Shown here: positions 16,856 to 25,618 of the stretch, in pieces
Layout of the letters: each line of letters starts with the position of its first letter
Numbering within the stretch: position 1 is the stretch's first letter
Assembly: GCA_032586195.1 (NCBI GenBank)
Contig: JAWHQP010000012.1
Span: 1-59,667 of the forward strand
Direction of reading: 5' to 3'
From: JAWHQP01 sp032586195
Lineage (GTDB): Bacteria > Pseudomonadota > Gammaproteobacteria > Enterobacterales > Pasteurellaceae
DNA: 59,667 bases
Position numbers and translations under genes: made by a program
The notes under the pieces: generated by a model
What the model was told of the DNA's origin: nothing
The model's input: the letters and a program-made list of their open reading frames with translations, nothing else
The model's database searches: none

Positions 16856-18157
16856 TTAGAAACGGTAGTTCAGGTTAATACCGTAGAGGTTAATCTGCGA
16901 ACGGGAGGTGAAATTACCGTTAACCGTTGCGAGCGAGCCTACCGATTCGGATTCGGTAAAGGTTTTCGTTTTGCCTTTCACATAAGCATAGGCGAAATCA
17001 ACAGAGAAATCCGGGGTGAACTTATAGGTTGCGCCTAAGCTGTACCACATGCGATCCGTATCGGGAATGGAAATGGTGGTATAGTCATGAGCGGCGCTTT
17101 CATCATAAGCGATACCCGCGCGCAGAGTCAGTTTATCGCTCCAATCATAGCTTGCGCCGATGGCATAACGGGAAGTATCCTTAAAATTCTCGGTTTTATT
17201 AAAGGCTTCCCCGCCGTTATACATAAAAGCCTGCAAACGGCTGACACGGCTCCATTTGGTATATTTATAACTGTAATGCAGCGCGAATTTTTCGCTTAAC
17301 CGATGATAGCCGGAAAATTCCACATAATCGGGCAAGGTCAAATCCACATAGCCCGCACCGTTTTTGGCAAAGCTTTGTATCATAGGATTAGAGCTATTGG
17401 CCAAATCACTTGACACACTGCCGTCAAAACTAATCTTTATTTTAGAATGGTAGGCTAAACCGAAACGGTGATTTTCATTGACTTCATACAGAACACCCGC
17501 GTTCCAGCCGAAGCCCCAATCGTCACCGCTCAAATCCGTCAAATAATTATCGGCTTTTAAACCGATCAAACTACCGAGCGCGCCGGCACGGCGGGATAAA
17601 GCGGCGTCGGCATAAACCGCATTAAAACCCAAGCCGAACGACCAATGTTGATTGAAACGGTAAGAACCGCTTACATTCATATTAATGGCGGTCAAATCCG
17701 TCGTGCCGCCCATTAGGCCCGCACTGTAATTATCATCATATTCGGTCGCCAAACCGTAGTTCACATTGACACCGCCGCCGATGGCAAATTTATCGTTAAT
17801 CGGATAAATTACATAAGCGTTCGGGATGAACTTACTGGCAATCGCGTCGGAATAATCGGCGTTTACCGTATTGCTGCGACCATACGCGGGTATGGAATAA
17901 GTATAAGAACCTTGCAGATTCACACCCGGATTAATGTACACGCCGCCCGCGGAAACCTCCGGACGTTTAAATAACGACATCAACGCCGGGTTAGTCGCTA
18001 CCGCGGAGGCGTTATCACCTATCGCGGCTTCCCCCGCATAGGCACGCCCTAAACCGGAAGTGGAAATTTCCGCCAGCTGGAACGCCGCAGCGGAGGCCTG
18101 ATTAGCTACAATTAGTAGACTTGAAGTGAATAAAATCTTGCTGAAAGCAGGTTTCAT
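16856..18157 (-). CDS. fadL: FadL/OmpP1 outer-membrane long-chain fatty acid transporter
   Basis: A 433-residue outer-membrane beta-barrel that lets long-chain fatty acids and other hydrophobic compounds cross. A signal peptide ends near NQASA; the mature protein starts AAFQLAEISTSGLGRAYAGE, the FadL-family hatch region, with the NPA motif (ATNPALMSLF). It ends in Phe (LNYRF), as barrel proteins do. H. influenzae P1 is the nearest named relative. A FadR-like palindrome lies 98 bases upstream. Confidence 0.94.
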   Translation of the reverse strand: MKPAFSKILFTSSLLIVANQASAAAFQLAEISTSGLGRAYAGEAAIGDNASAVATNPALMSLFKRPEVSAGGVYINPGVNLQGSYTYSIPAYGRSNTVNADYSDAIASKFIPNAYVIYPINDKFAIGGGVNVNYGLATEYDDNYSAGLMGGTTDLTAINMNVSGSYRFNQHWSFGLGFNAVYADAALSRRAGALGSLIGLKADNYLTDLSGDDWGFGWNAGVLYEVNENHRFGLAYHSKIKISFDGSVSSDLANSSNPMIQSFAKNGAGYVDLTLPDYVEFSGYHRLSEKFALHYSYKYTKWSRVSRLQAFMYNGGEAFNKTENFKDTSRYAIGASYDWSDKLTLRAGIAYDESAAHDYTTISIPDTDRMWYSLGATYKFTPDFSVDFAYAYVKGKTKTFTESESVGSLATVNGNFTSRSQINLYGINLNYRF

Positions 18158-18254
18158 CGTTTCCCCTTGAAAAAATAGTAGTTAATAAAATGTAAAACGA
18201 CGCACGGATTTTAAAGAGGCAACCGGCGAAGTGCAAATCTATTTATAGAGAGAA

Positions 18255-18275
18255 AATACTGATCCGATCAGTATT
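18255..18275. promoter_or_regulatory. FadR-like operator of fadL
   Basis: A perfect 21-base palindrome: AATACTGATC, central C, GATCAGTATT. It fits the FadR pattern CTGGTCNGACCAG except for one symmetric change (G to A, C to T). FadR senses acyl-CoA and controls fatty acid uptake and synthesis. Confidence 0.7.
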
Positions 18276-18456
18276 GCGGGCATTTTTACCAAAACGATTT
18301 TTGTAAGCCGAACAATCAGTTAAGGCCCCAAATAACACTTACCAATCGCCATTGGTATCAACATTCAAAAAACCAGCTTTTATAACACCGCACTTTTGGT
18401 CACGCGGCGGCTGCTTTTACTGCGCTCACCGGAGTATTACATATCAGCGCACCGAT

Positions 18457-18480
18457 AAAATGCCTCTTACGAGGCATTTT
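18457..18480 (-). terminator. Terminator after the sialidase gene
   Basis: Perfect 10-base stem AAAATGCCTC / GAGGCATTTT with loop TTAC, two bases past the sialidase stop. Runs of A and T on the two sides allow use in both directions. Confidence 0.85.
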
Positions 18481-18482
18481 GG

Positions 18483-21400
18483 TTAGAACTGATAGCGTAA
18501 TCCGGCTTTAATCAAATTATCGTGACTACCGTATTGGCTACGCTGATGATTGAATTTCGCCTCAAGGCTTAACGCATTCGTGAGATTAACACCTACACCC
18601 GCTTCGGCATTAAAGGCATTGCCCAATCCGCCTTGTTTAAAGCTTTCGCCGCCTACTTTAACGGCACGTTCTTTATGCTGATTGAAGGTGTAACCCAACC
18701 CCGTGTAAAACCCTAATTTTTCTGCCTGATAGCGGAGCCGTGCGCCTATGTCGGCGTACACATTATTGAATTTGTCGTAGTGAATTCGCGCTTGCTCGGC
18801 ATTGACATCGTCAATCGTAATGTGTTGATAGCCCAGTTCCGCTTTCGGCATCAAGGCGAATTGTTCGTTAAAGCGGATTTGATAACCCAGTTCAAAAGCG
18901 ACATAGGCGGTTTTCGCTTTAATTTGCGCACCGTTTTCCACTTCGCCTTTATGCCGTTGATAACCACTTAACAATGTCCATTGCCATTGATCAAGCTGTT
19001 TGCCGAAGCCTAAATCCAGCCCGTAAGCACGGTATTTGGTTTTGCTGTCACCGTCGGCGGATTTTGGTGTGAGCTTATAATCCGTACGGTTTAAGGCGGC
19101 GTATAAATTGCCGTATTGCGTGCCGGCAACACGTCCGCCGAGCATGACGCCCTGATAATTGATTTTGCTGTCATAACCAAAATCAGCAAAGCCGAGATTA
19201 CTTTCATATTGATAGGAACCGTTCAAATAATGTACAAACAAATCGCGTTTTTCGTGATTGAGTTCGTGAGTAAAAGCGCGGTGGATTTTTTGCGAAATTG
19301 CCGCCACACCGGTGCCGGCGGAAAGATAAGAGGCGAAAACCGGCTGCACTTTTGCCCGCACTTCGCTCGGGTTAACCTGTTCGTTTGCCGCCAAATCCGT
19401 TCCGTCCGCCTTAATTAAGCGATTGGTAAGATAGAAACGGTGTACGGCCCGGCGGCTGTCGTCATCCGCTTGTGTCAGTGTGTAAAAATACAGGCCTTGC
19501 GTGATGTCGCCGTCTTTGAGATAAACGGTTCTTCCGTTAAGGCTGCCGTACACATTCAGCACATTTGCGCCGGTTGCGCCGTATTTTCCGCTGCGATTAA
19601 GCGGCAAGGTTTTAGCTAGGTTCACGTTCAGCGCAATGTCTTTTGCACCGTTTAAGCCTTGCAATACGTTTAACACCGGCGTTTGATTTTCCGTAATATT
19701 AATATCTAAATAACCGCTTGACTGTGCGGTCGCACCCAAACGGTGAATGTTCTGCACGTTGTTGTAAGCCAGCACACCACTGTTGTTTAAGGTCACATCG
19801 GTGAAAGCCAGATTACCGTCATCGCCGTCTTGCTGTGCTAACAGCATTGTGCCTTCGCTTAACAACAAACCGCCTTCGCTCATCCCCGTGCCTTGTTTGA
19901 TCGCCGTGCCGTCACCGATTTTTTCAAGTGTCACATTGCCGTTATAAGTGACTGAAAGCGGCCGGCTTTCTCGTTGATCCGCAAAAATTTTGCCGGCTTT
20001 ATAAAACAATTCTTGCATGTTGATCGGTTGATAGACGATCGTGGTATATTGGGTGGTATTTTCATAGGCAAGCCCAATCGTTCCGTCGCTAAGTTCCGCA
20101 AGAGAACTATATACATAACCGTTCGGCCGACCGTCGGCAAACCCGCTGCTTTCAATGGCTTTCATCATATTTTCCGACCAGCTAATCGAGCCGTCGGACT
20201 GCACTTCACCGAGATAAATTCTGCCGTTGCGTCGATATTGGTCGCCACCTGCCGCACTTTCGGAAGGGCCTGAGAAAATCAGATATTCTTTGCCATTAAT
20301 TTTTTTGGAATATTTAATCACCGAAATTTGTGAATAAGGATGATTAAGCGCTTCAACCTTTTCAAGCGTAGGCAGCCAGGTATAACCGCCGTCTTTGCTG
20401 GTGGCGATTATCACTTTGCCGCTTTTGTTACGCATAAAGAATTTGATGTCGCCGTTATCCAGTTCCACTAATTGAGATTCGGTCAGTTCCATATTTGTTT
20501 TTCTACCATTTATCCATAAATCCGCCGCCATGGTGCGTGAATTTAAGCCTTGCGCAGCCAATTCTTGACGTGTGTCATTCGGGCTCTGTCCCAATTCCCA
20601 TGTTTCACCGCCGTCGCGGCTGATAATTAACGCCGATGATTGCGCCCCTTGCTGATTGGTGTAATAAATCGGCAGCAACAGATTACCCCCTTTGGTTTGA
20701 AGGCCCACGCCCGGCCCCGTACCGAAAAAACGCATCCAATCTTTTTTCACTTGGTGTGAAATATTACGCGGACTTGTCCATGTCTTGCCTTCATCGCCGG
20801 AAGACGTAAGCCATAAATAAGCGGTTTGATTAACGGTGAACAGCGCATTCTTGTTGGTGTCACGCAGGTGTAAATAAATATTGCCCCGTTTTTCATCCCC
20901 CCGATAAATGTCGCCTAAGTTATGAAAAGCCTGCTCCGCACTGCCCTCTACAATGACGCGATAATCCGTTGCCCGGTTATTTTCATCATACACCGCGCCG
21001 TTTTCACGCAGTGTCCAGACCTTGCCGTCCGGGCGATTGAGTTTCTGATAATATGTACCGTTAATATTCACATAACCGGTGCCGTCGCCGGCGGCGTTAT
21101 TAGTGCTGAAAAAACCTGCGGATTCAGGGAACATGTCCACCGCAAGGAAAATTTTATTATTGATTTTATCCTGCACCATCAGCGCATCAATCAGAAAGGC
21201 GGAATTATGATAGGGACTGTCAGGATTATTGCGATCACCCCAGGGATTCGTGCCGTTCGGCATAATCGGCGAGATGCCTTGATTGTGGGTGGCGAGATCT
21301 AAAATAGTGCGTGTTGTCTGCCATGTTTTGCCGTTATCTTTGCTGATACGCAATGCCGTTTCAATATCACCCCAGTCGCCGCGATGCTGACGGCGTTTGT

Positions 21401-21611
21401 CCACCGCCAAAATCAACGTGCCGTTTTGTGTGTTCAGCAAGGACGGAATCCGCCAAACGGGAACGTTTTCATCGTCTCCTTGATCAAATAACACCATTGA
21501 AGGCCTCGCCTGCGCACCAAGTGCGGCTTGATGTTGCGAAAAATCATTCGCCATTAACGGCACACCGGCAAACATACCTGTTATCAAAAGTGAAATAGTT
21601 GTTTTTTTCAT
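18483..21611 (-). CDS. nanH: Autotransporter sialidase (neuraminidase)
   Basis: A 1042-residue secreted enzyme that removes terminal sialic acids from glycans. A signal peptide (about 1-21) leads into a sialidase propeller with the RIP arginine motif (WRIPS, residues 53-57) and four Asp boxes: SKDNGKTW (90-97), SGDEGKTW, SRDGGETW and SKDGGYTW. A linker follows, then a C-terminal autotransporter barrel of about 270 residues ending LRYQF. This architecture resembles Pasteurella multocida NanB, so the enzyme is probably surface-bound. The name nanH is used for the activity; nanB would fit as well. A CRP site precedes it, and mglC is upstream on the same strand beyond a strong terminator. Confidence 0.93.
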   Translation of the reverse strand: MKKTTISLLITGMFAGVPLMANDFSQHQAALGAQARPSMVLFDQGDDENVPVWRIPSLLNTQNGTLILAVDKRRQHRGDWGDIETALRISKDNGKTWQTTRTILDLATHNQGISPIMPNGTNPWGDRNNPDSPYHNSAFLIDALMVQDKINNKIFLAVDMFPESAGFFSTNNAAGDGTGYVNINGTYYQKLNRPDGKVWTLRENGAVYDENNRATDYRVIVEGSAEQAFHNLGDIYRGDEKRGNIYLHLRDTNKNALFTVNQTAYLWLTSSGDEGKTWTSPRNISHQVKKDWMRFFGTGPGVGLQTKGGNLLLPIYYTNQQGAQSSALIISRDGGETWELGQSPNDTRQELAAQGLNSRTMAADLWINGRKTNMELTESQLVELDNGDIKFFMRNKSGKVIIATSKDGGYTWLPTLEKVEALNHPYSQISVIKYSKKINGKEYLIFSGPSESAAGGDQYRRNGRIYLGEVQSDGSISWSENMMKAIESSGFADGRPNGYVYSSLAELSDGTIGLAYENTTQYTTIVYQPINMQELFYKAGKIFADQRESRPLSVTYNGNVTLEKIGDGTAIKQGTGMSEGGLLLSEGTMLLAQQDGDDGNLAFTDVTLNNSGVLAYNNVQNIHRLGATAQSSGYLDINITENQTPVLNVLQGLNGAKDIALNVNLAKTLPLNRSGKYGATGANVLNVYGSLNGRTVYLKDGDITQGLYFYTLTQADDDSRRAVHRFYLTNRLIKADGTDLAANEQVNPSEVRAKVQPVFASYLSAGTGVAAISQKIHRAFTHELNHEKRDLFVHYLNGSYQYESNLGFADFGYDSKINYQGVMLGGRVAGTQYGNLYAALNRTDYKLTPKSADGDSKTKYRAYGLDLGFGKQLDQWQWTLLSGYQRHKGEVENGAQIKAKTAYVAFELGYQIRFNEQFALMPKAELGYQHITIDDVNAEQARIHYDKFNNVYADIGARLRYQAEKLGFYTGLGYTFNQHKERAVKVGGESFKQGGLGNAFNAEAGVGVNLTNALSLEAKFNHQRSQYGSHDNLIKAGLRYQF

Positions 21612-21696
21612 CTTCGTCTCTCCATTTACTTTATGAATTAAAAATTCAATTATTTTCCATAAAATGAAAGTTTAATTCATAAACAAAGATAAAATC

Positions 21697-21712
21697 CGTG
21701 AACCGGATCACA
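21697..21712. promoter_or_regulatory. CRP site upstream of the sialidase
   Basis: CGTGAACCGGATCACA matches the CRP half-sites TGTGA/TCACA at nine of ten positions with the right 6-base spacer. It is 86 bases upstream of the sialidase start. Confidence 0.65.
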
Positions 21713-21804
21713 AATTTAAAAAAAACAAAAACCGGTCGTACCGGTACCGACAATTCAATAACATGGTTCGTTTCGACAACAGCATAAACAAAAACTCAAA
21801 AAAA

Positions 21805-21849
21805 CAGCACCGCACTTTGCCTCGACAAACACGGCAAAGTGCGGTGCTG
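21805..21849 (-). terminator. Uptake-signal terminator after mglC
   Basis: Two uptake signals in opposite orientation form a perfect 17-base stem (21805-21821 and 21833-21849) with an 11-base loop, followed on the minus strand by seven T residues. It closes the mglBAC operon. Confidence 0.9.
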
Positions 21850-21867
21850 AAATTTGGAGTTTTTCAA

Positions 21868-22875
21868 CTATTTCTTCTTCGCGTATTTCAACGAGTCAAT
21901 GGCAACCGCCAGAATAATAATCGAACCTTTGATGATGTACTGCCAATACGGGTTTACGCCGATGTAGGTTAAGCCGTAGTTGATAACGGTAAAAATGAGT
22001 ACGCCCGTTACCACGCCGATAATGGTACCTACGCCGCCGGCGAAGGAAACACCGCCCACCACGCAGGCTGCGATGGCGTCCATTTCATACATAAAACCGA
22101 GGTTGTTGGTGGCGGAACCGATACGGCCGGCTTCCAGCAAGCCGCCGAAAGCATAGAACACACCGGACAGCATATACACCACGAGCAGGTTGCGCACCAC
22201 ATTCACACCGGAAACACGAGCCGCTTCCGGGTTGCCGCCGATGGCGAAAATGTTTTTGCCGAAACGGGTTTTGTTCCACAGAATCCACATGATGATGGTG
22301 GCTATCACGGCATAAATGGTGATATAGGACAGCTTGAAGTCGCCGAGACGGAAGAAGCCCTGCGCGAAAGTGGAGAAGCGTTCGCTGAAACCGGCAACCG
22401 GCGAGCCGCCCACCGCATCATAATACAGTGAGTTGGCGCCATAGACGATAATCATGGTGCCCATGGTGGCAATAAACGGTGTTACGTTCAGCACGGAAAT
22501 AACAAAACCGTTGAGCAGACCGATTACCGCGCCGATCGCACAAACAATCAATACCACGACAAAAATCGGCATTTCACCAAGATTCGGGAAGACGCGGTTC
22601 ATGTTATCCATCGCCTGCAGCATGGTGGCGGAGACCACGGCGGCTAATCCCACCTGGCGCCCGGCTGACAGGTCGGTACCCTGTACTACCAGCAAACCCG
22701 CAATCCCCAAGGCGATAATTAACCGCACGGAAGATTGGGTGAGGATGTTACTGAAGTTCATCAAGCTTAAAAAGCTGGTGTCCTGGGCGATAATTACGCC
22801 TAATAAAATCAGCAGGACGAAATAAATGGCATTTTGTTTAAAAAAATCCCAGGTTTTATTCTTTTGAGCAGCCAT
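21868..22875 (-). CDS. mglC: Galactose/methylgalactoside ABC importer permease
   Basis: The membrane channel of the MglBAC galactose importer. The 335-residue protein has about nine or ten hydrophobic segments and the BPD_transp_2 family patterns (NGFVISVLNVTPFIATMGTM; GGNPEAARVSGVNV, the coupling loop). It lies 16 bases after mglA. A strong terminator follows. Confidence 0.95.
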   Translation of the reverse strand: MAAQKNKTWDFFKQNAIYFVLLILLGVIIAQDTSFLSLMNFSNILTQSSVRLIIALGIAGLLVVQGTDLSAGRQVGLAAVVSATMLQAMDNMNRVFPNLGEMPIFVVVLIVCAIGAVIGLLNGFVISVLNVTPFIATMGTMIIVYGANSLYYDAVGGSPVAGFSERFSTFAQGFFRLGDFKLSYITIYAVIATIIMWILWNKTRFGKNIFAIGGNPEAARVSGVNVVRNLLVVYMLSGVFYAFGGLLEAGRIGSATNNLGFMYEMDAIAACVVGGVSFAGGVGTIIGVVTGVLIFTVINYGLTYIGVNPYWQYIIKGSIIILAVAIDSLKYAKKK

Positions 22876-22891
22876 ATCAAAATCCTTATTG

Positions 22892-24400
22892 TTATAAATA
22901 TTTCGCAGCCAGTTGCAAGATTTCTTCTTGCGAGGTCTTTGCCGTTTCTACAATACCGGCAACTTTACCGTTACTCATCACCAGAATGCGGTCGGTAATA
23001 CCGAGTAATTCCGGCATTTCCGAAGAAATCATGATGATGCCCTTATCTTTTTGAGCCAGCTGCATAATGAGTTGATAAATCTCGAATTTCGCCCCTACGT
23101 CAATACCGCGGGTCGGTTCGTCCAGCATTAAGATTTCCGGTTGCGTGAGCAGCCAGCGGCCGATAATCACCTTTTGCTGATTGCCGCCCGATAGCGAACT
23201 GATGGTGGTGCTGTGCGAAGGGGTTTTCACGTTCATCGCATCAATGACCCATTGAGTATCGCTTTTCATTTTGCGATTACTTAGCAGGCCCCATTTGTTC
23301 ATATAGGATTTCATATTTGAAATCAATGAATTAAATTCAATACTCAGGTTCGCGTAAATGCCGGTAGAACGGCGTTCTTCCGTCACCAGGGCAAAACCGT
23401 TATTGATAGCCTCAAGTGCGGTGCGATTTTCCAGAGTTTTTCCATTCAATGTTACCGTACCTGATTTTTTCTCCCGCACGCCGAAAATGGTTTCCACGAT
23501 ATCCGTGCGCTTTGCTCCCACCAAGCCGGCAATCCCCAAAATTTCCCCTTTGCGCAATTCAAAGCTGACATCCTGAATCGAAGGTTGATTCGCGGCCGTA
23601 AGATGCGCCACCTGTAAAATCACCTCTTTCGGTGTGTTCACTTTTTCAGGGAAACGCTGGGTCAGCTCACGCCCTACCATCATTGAAACAATACTGTCCA
23701 TGGAGGAACCTTTAACCGGTACGGTATTAATCCATTTACCGTCACGCAGAATAGTGATTTCATCACAAATTTTGAAAATCTCGTCCATTTTGTGCGAGAT
23801 ATAGATAATGCCACAGCCGCGGTTTTTTAATTTTTCGATGATTTTGAACAGATGATCCACTTCCTTTTCCGATAACGAGGAAGTCGGTTCATCCATAATC
23901 ACGATTTTAGCGTCATACGAAAAAGCCTTGGCAATTTCGATCATTTGCATCTGCGAAACAGAAAGGTTCGCCACCTTTTCTTTCGGGTCGATCTCAATGT
24001 CCAGTTCGTCAAAAATGGCTTTGGTATCACGATACATTTTGGCGTGATCCACAAAAACGCCTTTTAACGGATAACGTCCCAGCCATAAGTTATCCATAAC
24101 ATTGCGTTGGCGCACCAGATTCAGTTCCTGATGCACCATGGAAATGCCGTTTTCCAATGCTTCTTTAGAGGTTTTAAAATTAACCGGTTTACCTAAAAAA
24201 AGAATGTCGCCTTCATCCTTAGCATAAATGCCGAACAAACATTTGAGCAAAGTGGATTTACCCGCCCCGTTTTCCCCCATTAAGGCATGTACTGAGTGAG
24301 ATTTCACGGTAAGATTGGCGTGGTCCAGGGCCTTTACCCCGGGAAAAGACTTGCTGACGTTGGTCATTGTGAGTAGCACTTGACTGTCTGACTCCGCCAT
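22892..24400 (-). CDS. mglA: Galactose/methylgalactoside ABC importer ATPase
   Basis: Drives galactose import. The 502-residue protein has two ABC domains in tandem: the first with GENGAGKST and LSVSQMQMIEIAKA, the second with the degenerate Walker A (GLVGAKRTD) typical of sugar-family ATPases and an intact LSGGNQQK signature. An uptake signal inside is read Thr-Ala-Leu. It is 66 bases after mglB, with a terminator-like hairpin in the gap. Confidence 0.96.
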   Translation of the reverse strand: MAESDSQVLLTMTNVSKSFPGVKALDHANLTVKSHSVHALMGENGAGKSTLLKCLFGIYAKDEGDILFLGKPVNFKTSKEALENGISMVHQELNLVRQRNVMDNLWLGRYPLKGVFVDHAKMYRDTKAIFDELDIEIDPKEKVANLSVSQMQMIEIAKAFSYDAKIVIMDEPTSSLSEKEVDHLFKIIEKLKNRGCGIIYISHKMDEIFKICDEITILRDGKWINTVPVKGSSMDSIVSMMVGRELTQRFPEKVNTPKEVILQVAHLTAANQPSIQDVSFELRKGEILGIAGLVGAKRTDIVETIFGVREKKSGTVTLNGKTLENRTALEAINNGFALVTEERRSTGIYANLSIEFNSLISNMKSYMNKWGLLSNRKMKSDTQWVIDAMNVKTPSHSTTISSLSGGNQQKVIIGRWLLTQPEILMLDEPTRGIDVGAKFEIYQLIMQLAQKDKGIIMISSEMPELLGITDRILVMSNGKVAGIVETAKTSQEEILQLAAKYL

Positions 24401-24435
24401 AATTTACTCCGTCACATAGAAAATACGCAAAAAAA

Positions 24436-24458
24436 GGCATGAACCAAAGGTTCATGCC
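24436..24458 (-). terminator. Intra-operon hairpin between mglB and mglA
   Basis: Perfect 10-base stem GGCATGAACC / GGTTCATGCC with loop of three, followed on the minus strand by seven T residues. It has full terminator form inside the mglBAC operon. Partial termination or 3'-end protection would leave more mglB than mglAC message, fitting the excess of binding protein such importers need. Confidence 0.85.
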
Positions 24459-24466
24459 GTCAAACA

Positions 24467-25462
24467 TTATTTTAAAAACTCTGAAAGATTTTCTTTATCT
24501 ACGCCCACATAAGGCACGCGCACTACGCGGTTTTCCGCTTTATATTGTGTGCCTTCGGTAGCCGGTTTGCCTTGCGCGAGATTATTGGCCAGCTGCACAA
24601 CGGCTTTACCCTGATTGACCCCGTCATTCAGTACCGTGCCGGCAATCTCACCTTTTTTAATCAGCTGCAACACTTCGGGCAGAGCGTCAACACCGAAGAT
24701 TGGTAATTTTTTACCATGTGCTCTGGTAGCTTCTAACGCCCCCATCGCCATACTGTCATTATTGGAAATAATCACTTCAATATCATTGGCTCTGGAACTG
24801 GATAACCAGGCATCGGTTTTATCCTTCGCCATCGCCGCATCCCACATACCGGTATCCATAAAGATCTGTTCGGTCGGAATACCTAATTGGTTTAATTGTT
24901 CCACAACATATTTGGTACGGGCCTCCGCATCCGGGTGACCCGGTTCGCCTTTTAACAGTGCATATTGCAATTTGCCGTCTTTATTGAGGTCTAAAGCCGG
25001 ATTTTGTTTCCATTGTTTGGCAATCAACTCACCTTGAATCATACCGGACTCTTTCGGATCCGTTCCCACATAGTAAGCGTTTTCATATTTTGCTAAAGCG
25101 GCATCGCCCGGGTCTTTATTAAAGAACACTACGGGAATATTATCAGGCTTGGCTTTACCGATAATAGTCGGCGCGGCGGACGGATCCACAAGGTTAATCG
25201 CCAACGCTTTCACACCTTTGGATATCAGTACGTCCACTTGGTCATTCTGAATGGATTGGGCATTCTGCGAGTCATTCATCAGCAATTTTATGCCTTTTAA
25301 GGTAGCCGCTTCTTTGTCGATTTCCTTACGCATCAATGCCATAAAATTATCGTCATATTTGTAGATTGTCACCCCGATTCTGGTGTCTGCAGCCTGAGCC
25401 GCACTGATACCCGCACCTAAACACACCGCTAAAGCGACCGCACTCAATACTGTTTTTTTCAT
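24467..25462 (-). CDS. mglB: Galactose/glucose-binding periplasmic protein
   Basis: Binds galactose or glucose in the periplasm and delivers it to MglAC; in enteric bacteria it also serves chemotaxis. The start is the ATG at 25462 with GAGGAA upstream, giving 331 residues; the frame extends 48 bases further, but without a ribosome site. The signal peptide (MKKTVLSAVALAVCLG...) ends AQA before ADTRIGVTIYKYDDNFM, the usual MglB mature N-terminus. First gene of mglBAC, with CRP and GalS-type sites upstream. Confidence 0.95.
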   Translation of the reverse strand: MKKTVLSAVALAVCLGAGISAAQAADTRIGVTIYKYDDNFMALMRKEIDKEAATLKGIKLLMNDSQNAQSIQNDQVDVLISKGVKALAINLVDPSAAPTIIGKAKPDNIPVVFFNKDPGDAALAKYENAYYVGTDPKESGMIQGELIAKQWKQNPALDLNKDGKLQYALLKGEPGHPDAEARTKYVVEQLNQLGIPTEQIFMDTGMWDAAMAKDKTDAWLSSSRANDIEVIISNNDSMAMGALEATRAHGKKLPIFGVDALPEVLQLIKKGEIAGTVLNDGVNQGKAVVQLANNLAQGKPATEGTQYKAENRVVRVPYVGVDKENLSEFLK

Positions 25463-25509
25463 AATGATATTCCTCATAAGAAGATGATTAAGAATTGCGT
25501 TACCTATCA

Positions 25510-25525
25510 TGAAAACCGCTTGCCT
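25510..25525. promoter_or_regulatory. Possible second GalR/GalS operator near mglB
   Basis: TGAAAACCGCTTGCCT holds the core AANCGNTTNC of the operator consensus but has weak flanks. It lies 48 bases before the mglB start, so it would be within or near the transcribed leader. Confidence 0.35.
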
Positions 25526-25567
25526 AAGTAACTTGCGGTAAGAATACCGTTTTTTCTGTTAAAAGAA

Positions 25568-25583
25568 TGTGATCTCATTCACA
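25568..25583. promoter_or_regulatory. CRP site upstream of mglB
   Basis: TGTGATCTCATTCACA has both perfect half-sites with a 6-base spacer. It is 106 bases before the mglB start and 16 bases from the GalS-type operator. Confidence 0.85.
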
Positions 25584-25598
25584 ATTATTCATTTTTCA

Positions 25599-25614
25599 AT
25601 GAAAACGATTACAT
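25599..25614. promoter_or_regulatory. GalR/GalS operator upstream of mglB
   Basis: ATGAAAACGATTACAT matches the core of the operator consensus GTGKAANCGNTTNCAC. It lies just after the galS stop codon and next to the CRP site, the arrangement seen at E. coli mglB. Confidence 0.75.
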
Positions 25615-25618
25615 TTTT

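Larger units (their letters stand above)
18158..18482. other. fadL upstream region (325 bases)
   Basis: Contains the FadR-like palindrome (18255-18275), a small dyad TACCAAT / ATTGGTA (18340-18346 and 18351-18357) of unknown role, one uptake signal (18387-18395) and the sialidase terminator (18457-18480). No gene is visible. Confidence 0.6.
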
